Positions 39,529-47,409 of a stretch of 64,000 bases of DNA are shown here, one piece after another. The notes beneath the pieces were generated by a model. The model was not told the origin of the DNA. It saw nothing but the letters and a program-made list of their open reading frames with translations, and did no database searches. The DNA lies in NCBI GenBank assembly GCA_017544525.1, contig JAFYEA010000028.1:124001-188000 (forward strand), given 5' to 3'. This stretch comes from Bacilli bacterium. Lineage in GTDB: Bacteria; Bacillota_I; Bacilli_A; RF39; UBA660. Both the position numbers and the translations under genes were made by a program. Each line of letters begins with the position of its first letter. The stretch's first letter is position 1.

Positions 39529-40524
39529 ATGGCATTATTTGAAAGTTACGAAAGAAGAATAGACCAAATTAAACCTGTAATGAAAAAATATGGAATCAAA
39601 GATTTTGAAGATGCTAGAAAGATATGTACTGATAAAGGATTTGATCCATATGAAATAGTTAAAGGAATTCAACCAATATGTTTTGAAAATGCATGTTGGG
39701 CTTATACTTTAGGAGCAGCAATCGCTATTAAATCTGGTAGAACTAAAGCAAGTGAAGCAGCTAAAGCTATTGGAGAAGGTTTACAAGCATTTTGTATTCC
39801 AGGTAGTGTTGCTGACGATAGAAAAGTAGGACTTGGACATGGTAATTTAGCTTCTATGTTATTAAATGAAGATACTAAATGTTTTGCATTCTTAGCAGGA
39901 CATGAATCATTTGCAGCAGCAGAGGGAGCAATTGGTATTGCTAAAAGTGCTAATAAAGTAAGAAAAGAACCATTAAGAGTTATATTAAATGGATTAGGAA
40001 AAGATGCTGCTCAAATAATATCACGTGTAAATGGATTTACATATGTTAAAACTGAATTTGATTTTTATACAGGGAAAGTAAAAATAGTAGATGAAATTAA
40101 ATATTCAGATGGAGAAAGAAGCAAAGTTAGATGTTATGGTGCTAATGATGTTAGAGAAGGAGTTGCTATTATGCATTTAGAAGGAGTAGATGTATCTATT
40201 ACTGGTAACTCTACAAATCCAACTCGTTTTCAACATCCAGTTGCTGGAACATATAAGAAAGAATGCATTGAGAATGAAAAAAAATACTTCTCAGTTGCTA
40301 GCGGTGGAGGAACAGGTAGAACTCTTCATCCAGATAATATGGCCGCCGGACCTGCTTCATATGGTATGACAGATACTATGGGAAGAATGCATAGTGATGC
40401 TCAATTTGCTGGATCTTCTTCAGTGCCAGCACATGTAGAAATGATGGGACTTATTGGTATGGGTAATAATCCTATGGTAGGTGCAACAGTGTCAGTAGCA
40501 GTAGCGGTAGAAGAAAACTGTTAG
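39529..40524 (+). CDS. GGGtGRT family protein
   Basis: 331 residues. The name-giving motif GGGTGRT occurs near residue 260. Gly/Ala-rich segments and conserved His/Asn stretches (HGNLASMLL near 104 and HPDNMAAGPASYG near 268) suit a soluble enzyme. The family is conserved next to the scaffold-like protein upstream. Its biochemical function is not established. GGGAGG precedes the ATG. Confidence 0.88.
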   Translation: MALFESYERRIDQIKPVMKKYGIKDFEDARKICTDKGFDPYEIVKGIQPICFENACWAYTLGAAIAIKSGRTKASEAAKAIGEGLQAFCIPGSVADDRKVGLGHGNLASMLLNEDTKCFAFLAGHESFAAAEGAIGIAKSANKVRKEPLRVILNGLGKDAAQIISRVNGFTYVKTEFDFYTGKVKIVDEIKYSDGERSKVRCYGANDVREGVAIMHLEGVDVSITGNSTNPTRFQHPVAGTYKKECIENEKKYFSVASGGGTGRTLHPDNMAAGPASYGMTDTMGRMHSDAQFAGSSSVPAHVEMMGLIGMGNNPMVGATVSVAVAVEENC

Positions 40525-40543
40525 TAATATTTTGTTAATAACA

Positions 40544-40572
40544 TTGACATAATAACAAATGTGTGGTATAAT
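40544..40572 (+). promoter_or_regulatory. Promoter upstream of the Mn2+ riboswitch
   Basis: Consensus TTGACA (40544-40549) and TATAAT (40567-40572) with a 17-base spacer and an extended TGG. One of the best promoters in the window. Confidence 0.9.
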
Positions 40573-40582
40573 GATATCGTTG

Positions 40583-40699
40583 AAAGGGAGTAGTTCTCAT
40601 TGAAAAATGATCTATATTTCATCAATGCGGTTGTTATACCTGGATATATAGTTAATGAACAAGACTTTTACAAAAGTTTGTAGGGGTCTTGTTTTTTTT
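40583..40699 (+). ncRNA. yybP-ykoY (Mn2+) riboswitch with terminator
   Basis: The RNA begins with AAAGGGAGTAG (40583-40593) and the aptamer ends with GAACAAGACTTT (40657-40668). These are the paired P1 strands of the yybP-ykoY class (known: AAAGGGGAGUAGC and GCAAGACCUUU), with the L3-like TTGTTATACCTGG between. The 3' P1 strand is also the left arm of an intrinsic terminator: AACAAGAC (40658-40665) pairs with GTCTTGTT (40686-40693), then eight T. Mn2+ binding would hold P1 and stop the terminator, switching the downstream gene on. Class assigned by eye. Confidence 0.75.
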
Positions 40700-40738
40700 G
40701 CATCAAGATTCTTGCTTGCAAAGAATGGAGGAATGAAA

Positions 40739-41239
40739 ATGCAAATAGTTAATGATTTTAATATTAGTAAAGGGGGTGAGGATTGTATGATTACAGTATT
40801 TTTAGGTGGAACTTGTAATGGATCAACTTGGAGAGATGAATTAATGCCTATGCTTGAAAGTGAAAAAATAAGTGCTTTTAATCCTGTTGTTGAACATTGG
40901 GATGAAAAAGCACAAGCTGAAGAAGACTTTCACAAAGAAAATGATGACATCATGTTATATGTATTTACTCCAGAGTTCAAAGGTATATATAGTGCTTTCG
41001 AAGTAGCAATGTTAAGTTGCAAAAATCCTGGTAGTGTAGTTTGTTGTATTTTAAATGAACGTGATGGTAAGACTTATGAACCACATGTACAAAAGAACAT
41101 GAAGAAAATTAAAAAAGACTTATTAGAAAATGGTACATTAGTTCTAGATAGCTTAGAAGAAGTTGCTAATTATTTAAACTCTTTAGAAAAGAAAAACAAA
41201 GATGAAAAAATAATTATAATGCAAAAAAAAGACCTTTAA
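40739..41239 (+). CDS. Nucleoside 2-deoxyribosyltransferase-like protein
   Basis: 166 residues. The Rossmann-like start MITVFLGGTCNGSTWRDEL and the later acidic and aromatic motifs (FTPEF, FEVAMLS) match the Nuc_deoxyri_tr2 group. GGAGG lies 7 bases before the ATG at 40739. A second site (GGGTGAGG) lies just before an in-frame ATG at 40787, exactly where the conserved domain begins, so 40787 is an equally good start. It follows a Mn2+ riboswitch, an unusual partner because this class mostly controls metal exporters. It may act on nucleosides or NAD-like glycosides. Confidence 0.7.
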   Translation: MQIVNDFNISKGGEDCMITVFLGGTCNGSTWRDELMPMLESEKISAFNPVVEHWDEKAQAEEDFHKENDDIMLYVFTPEFKGIYSAFEVAMLSCKNPGSVVCCILNERDGKTYEPHVQKNMKKIKKDLLENGTLVLDSLEEVANYLNSLEKKNKDEKIIIMQKKDL

Positions 41240-41251
41240 TAGGTCTTTTTT
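41226..41251 (+). terminator. Terminator after the deoxyribosyltransferase-like gene
   Basis: AAAAAGACCT and AGGTCTTTTT around a 5-base loop overlap the stop codon. Confidence 0.85.
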
Positions 41252-41267
41252 AATGTATAAGAGTAAT

Positions 41268-41289
41268 TGTCAACCATTTAAGGTTGACA
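41268..41289 (+). promoter_or_regulatory. Palindromic operator-like site on the -35
   Basis: TGTCAACC (41268-41275) and GGTTGACA (41282-41289) form a perfect 8-base dyad with a 6-base centre; the right half contains the TTGACA -35. The site could bind a dimeric regulator. With the T-rich stretch after it, it could also be a second terminator of the gene before. Confidence 0.6.
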
Positions 41290-41312
41290 TTTTTATTATG
41301 TAGTGCTACAAT
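41284..41312 (+). promoter_or_regulatory. Promoter of the multidrug-type ABC exporter
   Basis: TTGACA (41284-41289) and TACAAT (41307-41312) are 17 bases apart, with an extended TGC. Confidence 0.85.
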
Positions 41313-41344
41313 TTAATTGAATTTAAAGAGAAAGGAGTGAGAAC

Positions 41345-41428
41345 ATGGTTAATTTAGATTCTAAAAATTTATGTTTATTATTAGTAGGTAAGAAAGAGTG
41401 TGAACTAATCTTGTTCTCAGCTTTCTAA
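41345..41428 (+). CDS. 27-codon leader peptide before the ABC exporter
   Basis: A short frame with AAAGGAG 8 bases before its ATG. Its product begins MVNLDSKNLCLLLVGKK and ends in a hydrophobic tail. Its codons cover the sequence TTAGTAGG (41381-41388), which can form an antiterminator with CCTACTAA downstream. The layout is that of leader peptides that control multidrug exporters such as B. subtilis bmrCD (leader bmrB). Translation of the leader should block the antiterminator and favour termination; a ribosome stalled early would do the reverse. Confidence 0.65.
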   Translation: MVNLDSKNLCLLLVGKKECELILFSAF

Positions 41429-41462
41429 ATATACGTTTGTGCCTACTAATGTAGGTTTTTTT
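41381..41462 (+). promoter_or_regulatory. Transcription attenuator with mutually exclusive hairpins
   Basis: Terminator: CCTAC (41442-41446), loop TAAT, GTAGG (41451-41455), then seven T. Antiterminator: TTAGTAGG (41381-41388), inside the leader frame, is a perfect complement of CCTACTAA (41442-41449). The two cannot form together, so leader translation decides whether the exporter gene is read. Confidence 0.7.
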
Positions 41463-41478
41463 ATTGAGGAGGTTTATT

Positions 41479-43212
41479 ATGAAGAAAAGTTTAAAAGAAT
41501 TTAAACCTCTATGGGAATTTGTTAAAGAAGATAAGTTTAGAATTATTATTGCAAGTATACTTATATTTATTACTGAACTTGCGGATACTTTGGCTGGTTA
41601 TTTAAATGGACAAGTTGTTGAATCTATTACTAAATTAAATATTGAAAGATCTTTAATCTTTTTAGGAATATATTTATTTATTAATATAGTTATTGATAAT
41701 TATATGTATGTTAAGAGTTCAGCTATGCTACAAAAGGTAGAAAATAAAGTATCTAGAAGACTTAGTTTTAAAACTTATAGAAAAGCATTGGATTTACCAG
41801 CATATGCATATGAAAAGACTTCTTCAGGAGAAGTAATTAATAGAGTTACAAATGATGCAGATTCATTATCTTTTGCTTTTGGTAGACTACTTCAAATGTT
41901 TTCTTCAATTGTTGGAGCAATAGTAATTATAGTATATGTATTTATTAATTCATGGATTATTGGATTAGAAATATTATTATTTGTATTTTTATTATTTTTA
42001 ATTATTAAAAAATATAACCCATTATTAATAAGTATTCATAAAGAAAGGAAAAAGGAACAAGATAAATTTTCTTCTATAGTTAATGAATCTATTAGAGGTG
42101 TTAGAGAAATTAAAACATTGGGTGTTAAAAAGAATTTAATTGATGACACTAGAAAAATTATTAAAAATATATTTAAAAAATCAAATGAAGAAATAGATAC
42201 TAATAGTAAATATAAAATTTTAAATAAGTTTGTAAGAGCGTTTTTAGAAGCGAGTGTTTTCGGAACATGTTTAGTTCTTATGTATTATGGCAAGATTACT
42301 TTATCATTCTTTATAGCTATGACATATTATGTATATAGATTTATGTGGTTGATAGATGAGGTAAATAGTTTTACAGAAACTTATCAAAAATTATACGTTT
42401 CATTATCTAGAGTTAATGAGATAGTAGAAAACAAATTATATCCTGATGAAAAATTTGGTGAAAAAAGAATTAATAATATTGAAGGTGTAATAGAATTTAG
42501 GAATATTAAATTTGGTTATCCAAATGAAGGAATTCTACTAGACAACTTTAATTTAAAAATTGAACCACATAAAAAAATAGCAGTAGTTGGGAAATCTGGT
42601 CAAGGTAAATCAACAATATTTAACTTACTTACAAGAATATTTGATCCTATTGATGGAGAAGTACTAATAGATAATGTTAATATTAATGAATTAAGTGAAA
42701 AAGAATTAAGAAATAAGATTTCTATTATTAGACAAGAACCATTTATATTTAATAGAACTATATTTGATAATTTTAGATTAATTAATAAAAATATTACTTT
42801 AAAAGAAGTAAGGAAATATACTAAGATGGCATTTTTAGATGACTATATTATGTCTCTTCCGCAAAAGTATAATACTGTATTAGGTGAAGGTGGAGTTAAT
42901 TTATCAGGTGGTCAAAAACAAAGACTTTCAATAGCAAGAGCACTTGCTAAGAATAGTAAAATAGTTTTATTTGATGAAGCTACATCAGCACTTGATAATA
43001 ATTCTCAGGAGTATGTTAAAGAAACTATTGATAACCTTGTTAAAGATCACACTATTGTAATAGTAGCTCACAGATTATCAACAATTATGGATGCAGATAT
43101 TATATATGTTGTTGATAAAGGTAAAGTTGTTGATTCAGGAACTCATAAAGAATTATTAAAGAATAGTAATATATATAAGAATTTATATGAAACGGAATCT
43201 TTAAATTCATAA
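41479..43212 (+). CDS. ABC multidrug-type half exporter
   Basis: 577 residues: six membrane spans (about 1-300) and a nucleotide-binding domain with Walker A GKSGQGKST near 373, signature LSGGQKQR near 475 and Walker B VLFDEATSALD near 496. The fused layout is of type IV exporters (MdlB/LmrA class), which act as dimers; no second half lies next to it, so a homodimer is likely. The start at 41479 has GAGGAGG 6 bases upstream. Expression appears to depend on the leader-peptide attenuator. Substrate unknown; antibiotic or peptide export would suit the control. Confidence 0.9.
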   Translation: MKKSLKEFKPLWEFVKEDKFRIIIASILIFITELADTLAGYLNGQVVESITKLNIERSLIFLGIYLFINIVIDNYMYVKSSAMLQKVENKVSRRLSFKTYRKALDLPAYAYEKTSSGEVINRVTNDADSLSFAFGRLLQMFSSIVGAIVIIVYVFINSWIIGLEILLFVFLLFLIIKKYNPLLISIHKERKKEQDKFSSIVNESIRGVREIKTLGVKKNLIDDTRKIIKNIFKKSNEEIDTNSKYKILNKFVRAFLEASVFGTCLVLMYYGKITLSFFIAMTYYVYRFMWLIDEVNSFTETYQKLYVSLSRVNEIVENKLYPDEKFGEKRINNIEGVIEFRNIKFGYPNEGILLDNFNLKIEPHKKIAVVGKSGQGKSTIFNLLTRIFDPIDGEVLIDNVNINELSEKELRNKISIIRQEPFIFNRTIFDNFRLINKNITLKEVRKYTKMAFLDDYIMSLPQKYNTVLGEGGVNLSGGQKQRLSIARALAKNSKIVLFDEATSALDNNSQEYVKETIDNLVKDHTIVIVAHRLSTIMDADIIYVVDKGKVVDSGTHKELLKNSNIYKNLYETESLNS

Positions 43213-43214
43213 AG

Positions 43215-43238
43215 GATAAGTTTTTACTTATCTTTTTT
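43215..43238 (+). terminator. Terminator after the ABC exporter
   Basis: GATAAG and CTTATC with a T-rich loop, followed by six T. Confidence 0.75.
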
Positions 43239-43239
43239 C

Positions 43240-43268
43240 TTGTTTTTTTCTTGATTTTATTTTACAAT
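43240..43268 (+). promoter_or_regulatory. Promoter of the thioredoxin-fold pair
   Basis: TTGTTT (43240-43245), 17-base spacer, TACAAT (43263-43268). Confidence 0.55.
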
Positions 43269-43290
43269 TAACTATAGGAAGGAGTAGAAT

Positions 43291-44064
43291 ATGAAGAAAT
43301 TATTAGGTGTAGTATTTGCATTATTATTTTTAGTTTCTCCTATGGTATTAAGAGCTGCTGAAAAAGAAAAAGTTAACATTTCAAAATATAATACTTTGAA
43401 TCTTAAACAAACTTTAGCAGAAGAAGAAATAGCAGAGGAATTTACTAATTATGCTGAAAGTGATGATCAAATAACTATATATTTATTTAGAGGAAAGGGT
43501 TGTGGTTATTGTAGAGCATTTTTAAGTTTTCTAAATACTATAACAAATGAATATGGACAATACTTTAAACTTGTTTCATTTGAAACTTGGTATGATGAAA
43601 ACAATTCTAATTTATTAGCTACAATTTCTGACTTTATGGGTGAAAGAGCAGGAGGAGTTCCATATATTATAATTGGAGACCAAGTATTCCCAGGATATGC
43701 TAATACATATGATGACTCAATTAAATCTGCTATTACAACATTATATGATTCAAAAGAAAGATATGATGTATTTGAAGAATATAATAAAGCAATAGATGCA
43801 GAAAAAAGAGCCGCTAATGCAGGAGTTATTAAATCAATTGTATGGAATTTCGTATTTATTTCATTAGCAACAGTTGTAGTTTGCTATTATGTAAATAGAT
43901 CTAATAAAGAATTATATGAGAGATTAACTAATACTAAGCCAGTTAAAGCAGTAGTAAAAGAAGAAACTGTTGAAGTTGAAGAAACTGTAAAAAGACCTGT
44001 TGCTAGAAAAACTCAAGTTAAAAAAACTACTAAAAAAGCAAATGCAAAAACTAAGAAAAAGTAG
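43291..44064 (+). CDS. Exported thioredoxin-fold protein with C-terminal anchor
   Basis: 257 residues. Signal peptide at about 1-22, a thioredoxin-like domain with the redox motif CGYC near 71-74 and a cis-Pro loop GGVPYI near 131, one membrane span near 185-203, and a Lys-rich cytoplasmic tail with several VEETV/KK repeats. The redox domain would face outside. It likely makes, breaks or repairs disulfides in secreted proteins. The following gene overlaps it and codes for a second thioredoxin-fold lipoprotein, so the two probably form a redox relay. GGAAGGAG precedes the ATG. Confidence 0.8.
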   Translation: MKKLLGVVFALLFLVSPMVLRAAEKEKVNISKYNTLNLKQTLAEEEIAEEFTNYAESDDQITIYLFRGKGCGYCRAFLSFLNTITNEYGQYFKLVSFETWYDENNSNLLATISDFMGERAGGVPYIIIGDQVFPGYANTYDDSIKSAITTLYDSKERYDVFEEYNKAIDAEKRAANAGVIKSIVWNFVFISLATVVVCYYVNRSNKELYERLTNTKPVKAVVKEETVEVEETVKRPVARKTQVKKTTKKANAKTKKK

Positions 44065-44731
44065 TTGTGTTCTTTTAATAGTTTTAAGTATATTTATATT
44101 GTTTGGATGTAACAATAAGAATGATGCTTATAATTTTAAAAAAGAATATGAGAGTTTAAATAATAAAAAAGATTCTAATGGAAAAATCATTAGAGAGATT
44201 AAAATAGGTAGAAATAATCCATTTATTTATAAAACTGCAGATGATATCATTGAATTAATAAATAAGAAAGAAACATTTATTGTATATTTTGGTTTTGCAT
44301 CATGTCCATGGTGTAGAAGTATACTTCCAACTTTTATTGAAGCATTAAAAGATAATGGCATTGAAACAGTTTATTATGTTGATATTAAAGATATTAGAGA
44401 TGAATATGAATTGGACGAAAATAATAAACCTATATTAACTAAAGAAGCAAGTGAAGGATATGATAGATTATTAGAATTATTTGATTCTAATTTATCTGAT
44501 TATACAATAAAAGATGTCAAAATAGGGAAAAAAAGAATATATGCTCCCAATATTGTAAGTATAATATATGGAAAAGTAATATCTATTGAAACTGGTATTA
44601 GTTCATTACAAACAGATGGTTATATGGAATTAACTGATGAGATGATTGATGAAACATATGGTATATTTGATGATTTAATTAGACCAGTTAGTGAAGTATT
44701 AAATAGTTGTGATATTAATACAGGATGTTAA
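44042..44731 (+). CDS. Thioredoxin-fold lipoprotein
   Basis: 229 residues from the ATG at 44042, which overlaps the upstream gene by 23 bases and has no good ribosome site, so translation is probably coupled. A lipoprotein signal ends in the lipobox LFGC (Cys near 23). The redox motif CPWC lies near 85-88. The C-terminus holds two further Cys residues (SCDINTGC). It is likely an outer-face thiol-disulfide protein working with the CGYC protein. Confidence 0.75.
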   Translation: MQKLRKSSCVLLIVLSIFILFGCNNKNDAYNFKKEYESLNNKKDSNGKIIREIKIGRNNPFIYKTADDIIELINKKETFIVYFGFASCPWCRSILPTFIEALKDNGIETVYYVDIKDIRDEYELDENNKPILTKEASEGYDRLLELFDSNLSDYTIKDVKIGKKRIYAPNIVSIIYGKVISIETGISSLQTDGYMELTDEMIDETYGIFDDLIRPVSEVLNSCDINTGC

Positions 44732-44744
44732 AATAAGGCATAAA

Positions 44745-44770
44745 AAAACTTGTAAGAAATTACAAGTTTT
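44745..44770. terminator. Bidirectional terminator
   Basis: AAAACTTGTAA and TTACAAGTTTT with a GAAA loop between convergent genes. Confidence 0.85.
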
Positions 44771-44778
44771 AATTTGTC

Positions 44779-46287
44779 TTAAAGTATTGTTGGAACTAAG
44801 AAATAAATCATAAATAGTATAAATACTATTATTGTAACAATAGTCATTTCGGCTTTAGGTTTTTTATTTTTTCCTAATTTATATCCAATTAAATCTGTTA
44901 AGTAAATAATACCATCTAAGAATACAAATGATACAATTCCCATACCAATACCTTTAGTTATTGAATAAGAAAGAACCATAGTTATTATTGTCATAAATGC
45001 AGGAATTGAATTCTTAACATTTTTAAAGTCAACATGTACTACATTTTCCATCATTAATACACCGACATAAATTAATGCACAAGCAGCTGCTGGAGTAGGA
45101 ATGAAAGCGAATAATGGAAGTAAGAATATTGATAATAAGAATAATATTGCAACTGTCAATGCTGTTAATCCAGTTCTACCACCTGCACTAACACCAGCAC
45201 CACTTTCTACGAAAGTTGTAACTGTACTAGTTCCACTTAATGAACCAGCTATAGTAGCAACACTATCAGCATACATCATTTTACCATAATTAATTGGTTT
45301 TCCATCTTCATCCATTAAATTAGTACTTGAACAACAACCGATAACTGTTCCCATTGTATCAAACATATCAATCATTGAGAATGAAACAATTAACATAACT
45401 GTTGTCATAAATGAACCTTCTGGGAAATTGAATCCACCTTTGAACAATGATAAGAATACAGTGTTATCTCCACTGAAGAAAGCACTTATGTTTTCCCAGA
45501 ACTTCCAACTTATTCCAGGAACTTTTCCTGTTAATATTGAAGTGTTAGCAACTCCTAGAGGAATAGCCAAAATAGTAGCAGCTATAATTCCAATAATAAC
45601 AGAACCTTTAACATTATAATGTCTTAATACTCCAATTACAAGTAATCCAAATAGAGCAACTACTGCTGAGCAAGCAGCACCACCTTGATGCCATAGTTCA
45701 GGATTATTAAAGTCTACTAATTGAAGTAAAGTAAATTGATTGTCTGTAATAATTTGAGCATTTTGAAGTCCAATAAATGCAATAAATAATCCGATACCAA
45801 CAGAAATGCTTATTCTTACAGATTTAGGTATTCCTTCAAATATCTTTTCTCTTAAAGAAATCAATTCTCCAGTTCTTTTATTTCTTCCACATGGAATGAA
45901 AGATAATAATAGGAATATGATACCACTTATGAATACAAGAGCCATTGCATTACCATAAGAGTAACTAAATCCCATTGCACCACCAACAATTGTACCAACT
46001 GTTGCATTTAATCCCATGCCTGGTGCTTGAGCTAAAGGCATTTTAGCAAGTAATGCCATAAGAAGTGTTCCAATAAATGCTCCTAGGGCAGTTGCAATAA
46101 ATACACTAGAGAATCTAGGATCTGCTGTACCTCCCCAAAGAATATTATTTGGATTAACTATCAAGATATAAGCCATAGCAAGAAATGTTGTCATACCAGC
46201 AAATATTTCTATTTTTTTTGTTGAACTTCTTTCAGTTATACCAAAAAAAGAATCTAATTTGCTTGTATGTCTTTTTTTGTTTTTCAC
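44779..46287 (-). CDS. NCS2-family purine permease (AzgA-like)
   Basis: About 502 residues with 12-14 membrane spans. The start region (FFGITERSSTKKIE then GMTTFLAMAYI) and segments APGMGLNA and GAGVSAGGRTGLTA are those of the AzgA/PbuG hypoxanthine-guanine permeases. The start is a GTG at 46287, 8 bases after AGAAAGGG; another in-frame GTG at 46296 lies inside that site. A guanine-type riboswitch lies directly upstream, which fits purine uptake. Confidence 0.88.
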   Translation of the reverse strand: MKNKKRHTSKLDSFFGITERSSTKKIEIFAGMTTFLAMAYILIVNPNNILWGGTADPRFSSVFIATALGAFIGTLLMALLAKMPLAQAPGMGLNATVGTIVGGAMGFSYSYGNAMALVFISGIIFLLLSFIPCGRNKRTGELISLREKIFEGIPKSVRISISVGIGLFIAFIGLQNAQIITDNQFTLLQLVDFNNPELWHQGGAACSAVVALFGLLVIGVLRHYNVKGSVIIGIIAATILAIPLGVANTSILTGKVPGISWKFWENISAFFSGDNTVFLSLFKGGFNFPEGSFMTTVMLIVSFSMIDMFDTMGTVIGCCSSTNLMDEDGKPINYGKMMYADSVATIAGSLSGTSTVTTFVESGAGVSAGGRTGLTALTVAILFLLSIFLLPLFAFIPTPAAACALIYVGVLMMENVVHVDFKNVKNSIPAFMTIITMVLSYSITKGIGMGIVSFVFLDGIIYLTDLIGYKLGKNKKPKAEMTIVTIIVFILFMIYFLVPTIL

Positions 46288-46310
46288 AAAATACACCCTT
46301 TCTGGAAAAT

Positions 46311-46434
46311 AAAAAATCTTACACCCCTGATGTAAGACTATGTTACATATGAAGAAAATAATATCATGTCATAGTCCATTCATTTATGGTGAATAGGTAG
46401 AGACGCTTAAACCATATTTTTAAGCATATATGAC
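46311..46434 (-). ncRNA. Guanine-type purine riboswitch with terminator
   Basis: On the minus strand the aptamer (about 46434 to 46364) has AATATGGTTTAAGC, GTCTCTACC and a P3 hairpin, closed by GACTATGAC. The base before the UAUG closing segment is C (GGACUAUG), as in guanine/hypoxanthine aptamers (adenine aptamers have U). The expression platform has TCTTACA and TGTAAGA with a U run (terminator, 46311-46337). GACTATG of P1 can instead pair with CATAGTC that precedes the terminator. Ligand should therefore turn the permease off. Confidence 0.9.
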
Positions 46435-46453
46435 TTATCTACTTTCCACTTAA

Positions 46454-46482
46454 ATTATGACACAATATTAATAAAAAAGCAA
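46454..46482 (-). promoter_or_regulatory. Promoter of the purine permease transcript
   Basis: On the minus strand TTGCTT (46477-46482), 17-base spacer, CATAAT (46454-46459). It starts the riboswitch RNA. Confidence 0.6.
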
Positions 46483-46486
46483 TAGA

Positions 46487-47317
46487 TTAAAAATATTTTT
46501 TAATTAATTCTATTGCTTCTAAAACTATATTTAATGATTTGTTATCTTTATCTTCCAACGGATTAAATTCTACTATGTCCATAGATACAATATTTAATTT
46601 TGTAATGAATTCTTCAAATGCTTTTATAGCATCTTTCTTTTTAAATCCACGACCCCATCTATTAGGAACGTTTACTCCAGGACATTCAGTTGTATTGATT
46701 GAATCTATATCAAAACTAAAATGTATTTTATTTACTCTTTCATTTAAATAATCAATTGCTTCTTTAATAGACTTATCAATTCCATTTTTATTAATATAAT
46801 CTAAGGTAAAAGTTTTAATATTACATCTATCTATTAATTCTTGTTCTGGAGGGTCAATATCATTAATACCAAATAAAACAACATTTTTATAATCTATTTT
46901 AGTTTTCTTTTCATATAGATTTACTAAACTATCCAAACCAAAACCCATTAATGCAGCTAGTGGGTAACCATGTATATTATAAGTAACAGTAGTCAGATTT
47001 GTGTTCATATCTGGGTGTGTATCAAACCATATTACACCAAGATTACCATTATTAGTACTACTGCCAGAAATACTTCCTATTGCTAGAGAGTGATCACCTC
47101 CAATAGTGATTGGAAGATATCCATCTTTTTGTGTTTTATCAACTTCTTTAGCAAGTTTTAAGTCATTTATTATAACTGTATCAATATCCAAATTATTTGG
47201 TTCAATAGTAATAATCTTATCTATATTAACATGTTTTTTAATAATATCTATTCCTTTGTCGGAACCTTCTACATGGCAACCATCTTTAATAGGGAATCCA
47301 ATAAGTTTAGTTTTCAT
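46487..47317 (-). CDS. Arginase/agmatinase-family ureohydrolase
   Basis: 276 residues. Metal motifs are GGDHS near 90, WFDTHPDMNT near 112 (usual form DAHxD) and SFDIDSIN near 202 (usual DVDxxDP); the NIHGYPL loop is also present. All di-manganese ligands are in place, so the enzyme should be active on a guanidino substrate such as arginine, agmatine or formiminoglutamate. The exact substrate cannot be told. The start is the ATG at 47317, since GGAAGGTGA lies just before it and the in-frame GTG 9 bases upstream is inside that site. Confidence 0.85.
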   Translation of the reverse strand: MKTKLIGFPIKDGCHVEGSDKGIDIIKKHVNIDKIITIEPNNLDIDTVIINDLKLAKEVDKTQKDGYLPITIGGDHSLAIGSISGSSTNNGNLGVIWFDTHPDMNTNLTTVTYNIHGYPLAALMGFGLDSLVNLYEKKTKIDYKNVVLFGINDIDPPEQELIDRCNIKTFTLDYINKNGIDKSIKEAIDYLNERVNKIHFSFDIDSINTTECPGVNVPNRWGRGFKKKDAIKAFEEFITKLNIVSMDIVEFNPLEDKDNKSLNIVLEAIELIKKYF

Positions 47318-47333
47318 AATAATCACCTTCCTT

Positions 47334-47360
47334 CAATTATAACATATTTTGTTATAATTG
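47334..47360. promoter_or_regulatory. Overlapping divergent promoters in a palindrome
   Basis: CAATTATAAC (47334-47343) and GTTATAATTG (47351-47360) are perfect inverted copies, each holding a TATAAT, one per strand. The minus one serves the arginase-like gene, the plus one the small exported protein. Their core promoters overlap, so a single polymerase would exclude the other. Confidence 0.6.
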
Positions 47361-47409
47361 GAATATATTGGAAATTTTATTAAATTATTATTAACCATAA
47401 TAATATTAG

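Noticed and set aside
40655..40738. Longer N-terminus of the deoxyribosyltransferase-like protein
   Set aside because: The extra codons would be translated from the riboswitch terminator hairpin and have no ribosome site.
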